DNA from: Pseudomonas pharyngis
Lineage (GTDB): Bacteria > Pseudomonadota > Gammaproteobacteria > Pseudomonadales > Pseudomonadaceae
Reading direction: 5' to 3'
DNA length: 64,000 nucleotides
Assembly: GCF_021602345.1 (NCBI RefSeq)
Contig: NZ_BQID01000004.1
Span: 124,001 to 188,000, forward strand
Both the position numbers and the translations under genes were made by a program. Shown piece by piece: positions 62,991 to 64,000 of the stretch (within the stretch, counting starts at the first letter, position 1; the number at the start of each line of letters is the position of its first letter). The notes under the pieces are model-generated. The model worked only from the letters and a program-made list of their open reading frames with translations, searched no databases and was not told where the DNA came from.

Positions 62991-64000
62991 TCAGTCGACC
63001 CTGGACAGACGCGTCAGCCATTCGCGGCCCTTGAGCATGCCGTTCCAGTAGAACCACGGCAGCAGCGTCGCCTTCAGCCACCACGCGGAGCGGCGCGGCA
63101 CGGTCGGGTCGAGGGGAAAGGTCGGCAGCAATTTTCCGCCGTAGCCGAACTCGGCGAGGATCACCTTGCCCTTCTCTACCGTCAGCGGGCAGGAACCATA
63201 GCCGTCGTACTTCAGCGGCAGTGCCAGATCCTTGCGCAGGGCCAGCAGGTTTTCCGCCACCACCACGACTTGCTTGCGCACTGCCGCGGCGGTTTTCGCA
63301 TGGGTGGTGCCGCAGATATCGCCCAGGGCAAACACGTCGGGATAACGCGGATGTTGCAGCGTGTGCGGGTTGACCTCGCACCAGCCGCCGGCGTCGGCCA
63401 ACCGACTCTGCGCGATGAAATCCGGCGAAACCTGCGGCGGGACGGCGTGCAACAGATCGAAGGTTTTCGCCTGACGGGTGACATTGCCGTCCGCGTCCTT
63501 GACGTCGAACCAGGCGGTTTTCGCCGGGCCGTCGACCTTCACCAGATTGGAATTGAACGCCAGCCGCGCGTTGTATTTTTCGATGTACTTCATCAGCGGC
63601 GGCACGAAGGTCGGGACGCCGAACAATGCGGCGCCGGCCAGATTGAACTCGACCTCGACCTTGCTCAGCACGTTGCGCTTGAGCCAGTGATCGCAGGACA
63701 GGTACAGCGCCTTCTGCGGCGCGCCGGCGCACTTGATCGGGATTGGCGGCTGGGTGAACAGGGCTTTGCCGCCGCGCAGTTTCTGCACCTGATCCCAGGT
63801 GTATTGCGCGTGCTGATAGCTGTAGTTGGACGTGACGCCGTGCTGGCCGAGGCTGTCCTGCAGGCCTTCGATCTTCTCCCACGCCAGGCGCAGGCCGGGG
63901 CAGACGATCAGGTTCTGATAGGTGATGGTGCGTTGATCGTTGAGGGTGAGGCGGCGCTGGTCGGGGTCGATGCCGGTCACTGCCGCCTGAATCCAGGTTG
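62991..64000 (-). CDS. SQR-like FAD-dependent oxidoreductase (C-terminal 336 residues)
   Basis: The 5' end, including the first FAD-binding motif, lies beyond the right edge; the frame is open to the end of the window. Visible parts are WIQAAVTGIDPDQRRLTLND, YQNLIVCPGLRL, the IKCAGAPQKALYLSCDHWLK segment with two cysteines, DVFALGDICGTTHAKTAAAVRKQ (second FAD region), and a C-terminal amphipathic region suited to membrane binding. This fits the type of sulfide:quinone oxidoreductase that lacks the bacterial SQR C-terminus (SQRDL-like). The downstream TauE exporter supports a role in sulfide oxidation. Confidence 0.82.
   Translation of the reverse strand, partial: TWIQAAVTGIDPDQRRLTLNDQRTITYQNLIVCPGLRLAWEKIEGLQDSLGQHGVTSNYSYQHAQYTWDQVQKLRGGKALFTQPPIPIKCAGAPQKALYLSCDHWLKRNVLSKVEVEFNLAGAALFGVPTFVPPLMKYIEKYNARLAFNSNLVKVDGPAKTAWFDVKDADGNVTRQAKTFDLLHAVPPQVSPDFIAQSRLADAGGWCEVNPHTLQHPRYPDVFALGDICGTTHAKTAAAVRKQVVVVAENLLALRKDLALPLKYDGYGSCPLTVEKGKVILAEFGYGGKLLPTFPLDPTVPRRSAWWLKATLLPWFYWNGMLKGREWLTRLSRVD

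Overview
The window looks like a chromosomal segment of a fluorescent pseudomonad (Pseudomonas fluorescens group). The grounds are high GC with strong third-position GC bias, Pseudomonas-restricted families (DUF1652, DUF2790, OprD porins, AprA-type protease), an ANR-type promoter, many TGTGGGAGC-type REP/REPIN elements, and a PtrA-CopR-CopS gene order. Both ends cut genes: an AprA-like protease at the left and a sulfide:quinone-reductase-like flavoprotein at the right. I see no rRNA, tRNA, CRISPR array, insertion sequence or prophage. Gene functions are read from motifs and family resemblance; no database search was run.

Layout. 0-6.3 kb: aprA start, topB behind a LexA-type box, an acetyltransferase, two hypotheticals, then a cyanate module (cynR divergent from cynS, a secreted DUF2790 gene, cynT). 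6.3-12.3 kb: a ProA-like dehydrogenase and a glutaminase, an HvfA/HvfX metallophore-RiPP pair without its maturase, and two divergent L,D-transpeptidases. 12.3-16.6 kb: a copper module (DUF2790/PtrA-like, CopR, CopS) behind a Cus/Cop-type box, then a SleB-like hydrolase and a CAP-domain protein. 16.7-24 kb: cyanide-insensitive oxidase cioA-cioB plus a tiny third subunit, a YdeP-type molybdoenzyme divergent from moaA, and a bestrophin. 24-28.5 kb: RstAB-like two-component pair, miaE, an ANR-controlled universal stress protein and a DUF1289 gene. 28.7-33 kb: acnB with an elaborately paired leader, and a serine transporter. 33-38.5 kb: two tiny membrane proteins, a tautomerase, a 2-hydroxyacid dehydrogenase, an APH-like phosphotransferase with an SDR, a TRIC channel and a lipoprotein. 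38.5-41.5 kb: a repeat-rich stretch, DUF1652, and a PAS-PAS-PAS-LuxR regulator.

41.5-50 kb is a complete reductive pyrimidine catabolism locus: N-carbamoyl-beta-alanine amidohydrolase and NCS1 transporter on one strand, dihydropyrimidinase and PreT-PreA on the other, and a RutR-like TetR regulator at the end. 50-54.7 kb: acetyltransferase, copC-copD, and an EmrAB-like efflux pair. 54.9-62.1 kb is a hexuronate/aldarate locus: a polysaccharide-deacetylase-fold protein, OprD porin, uronate dehydrogenase, SMP-30 lactonase and a DctPQM TRAP transporter. Two of its promoters are near copies of each other and three of its genes carry Crc/Hfq-type A-rich motifs. 62.2-64 kb: TauE/SafE exporter next to an SQR-like flavoprotein.

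The items most worth a second look are the maturase-less HvfA/HvfX pair with a terminator between the genes, the acnB leader structure, the duplicated promoter/operator of the uronate locus, the LexA box before topB, and the DUF2790 gene inside the cyanate operon.
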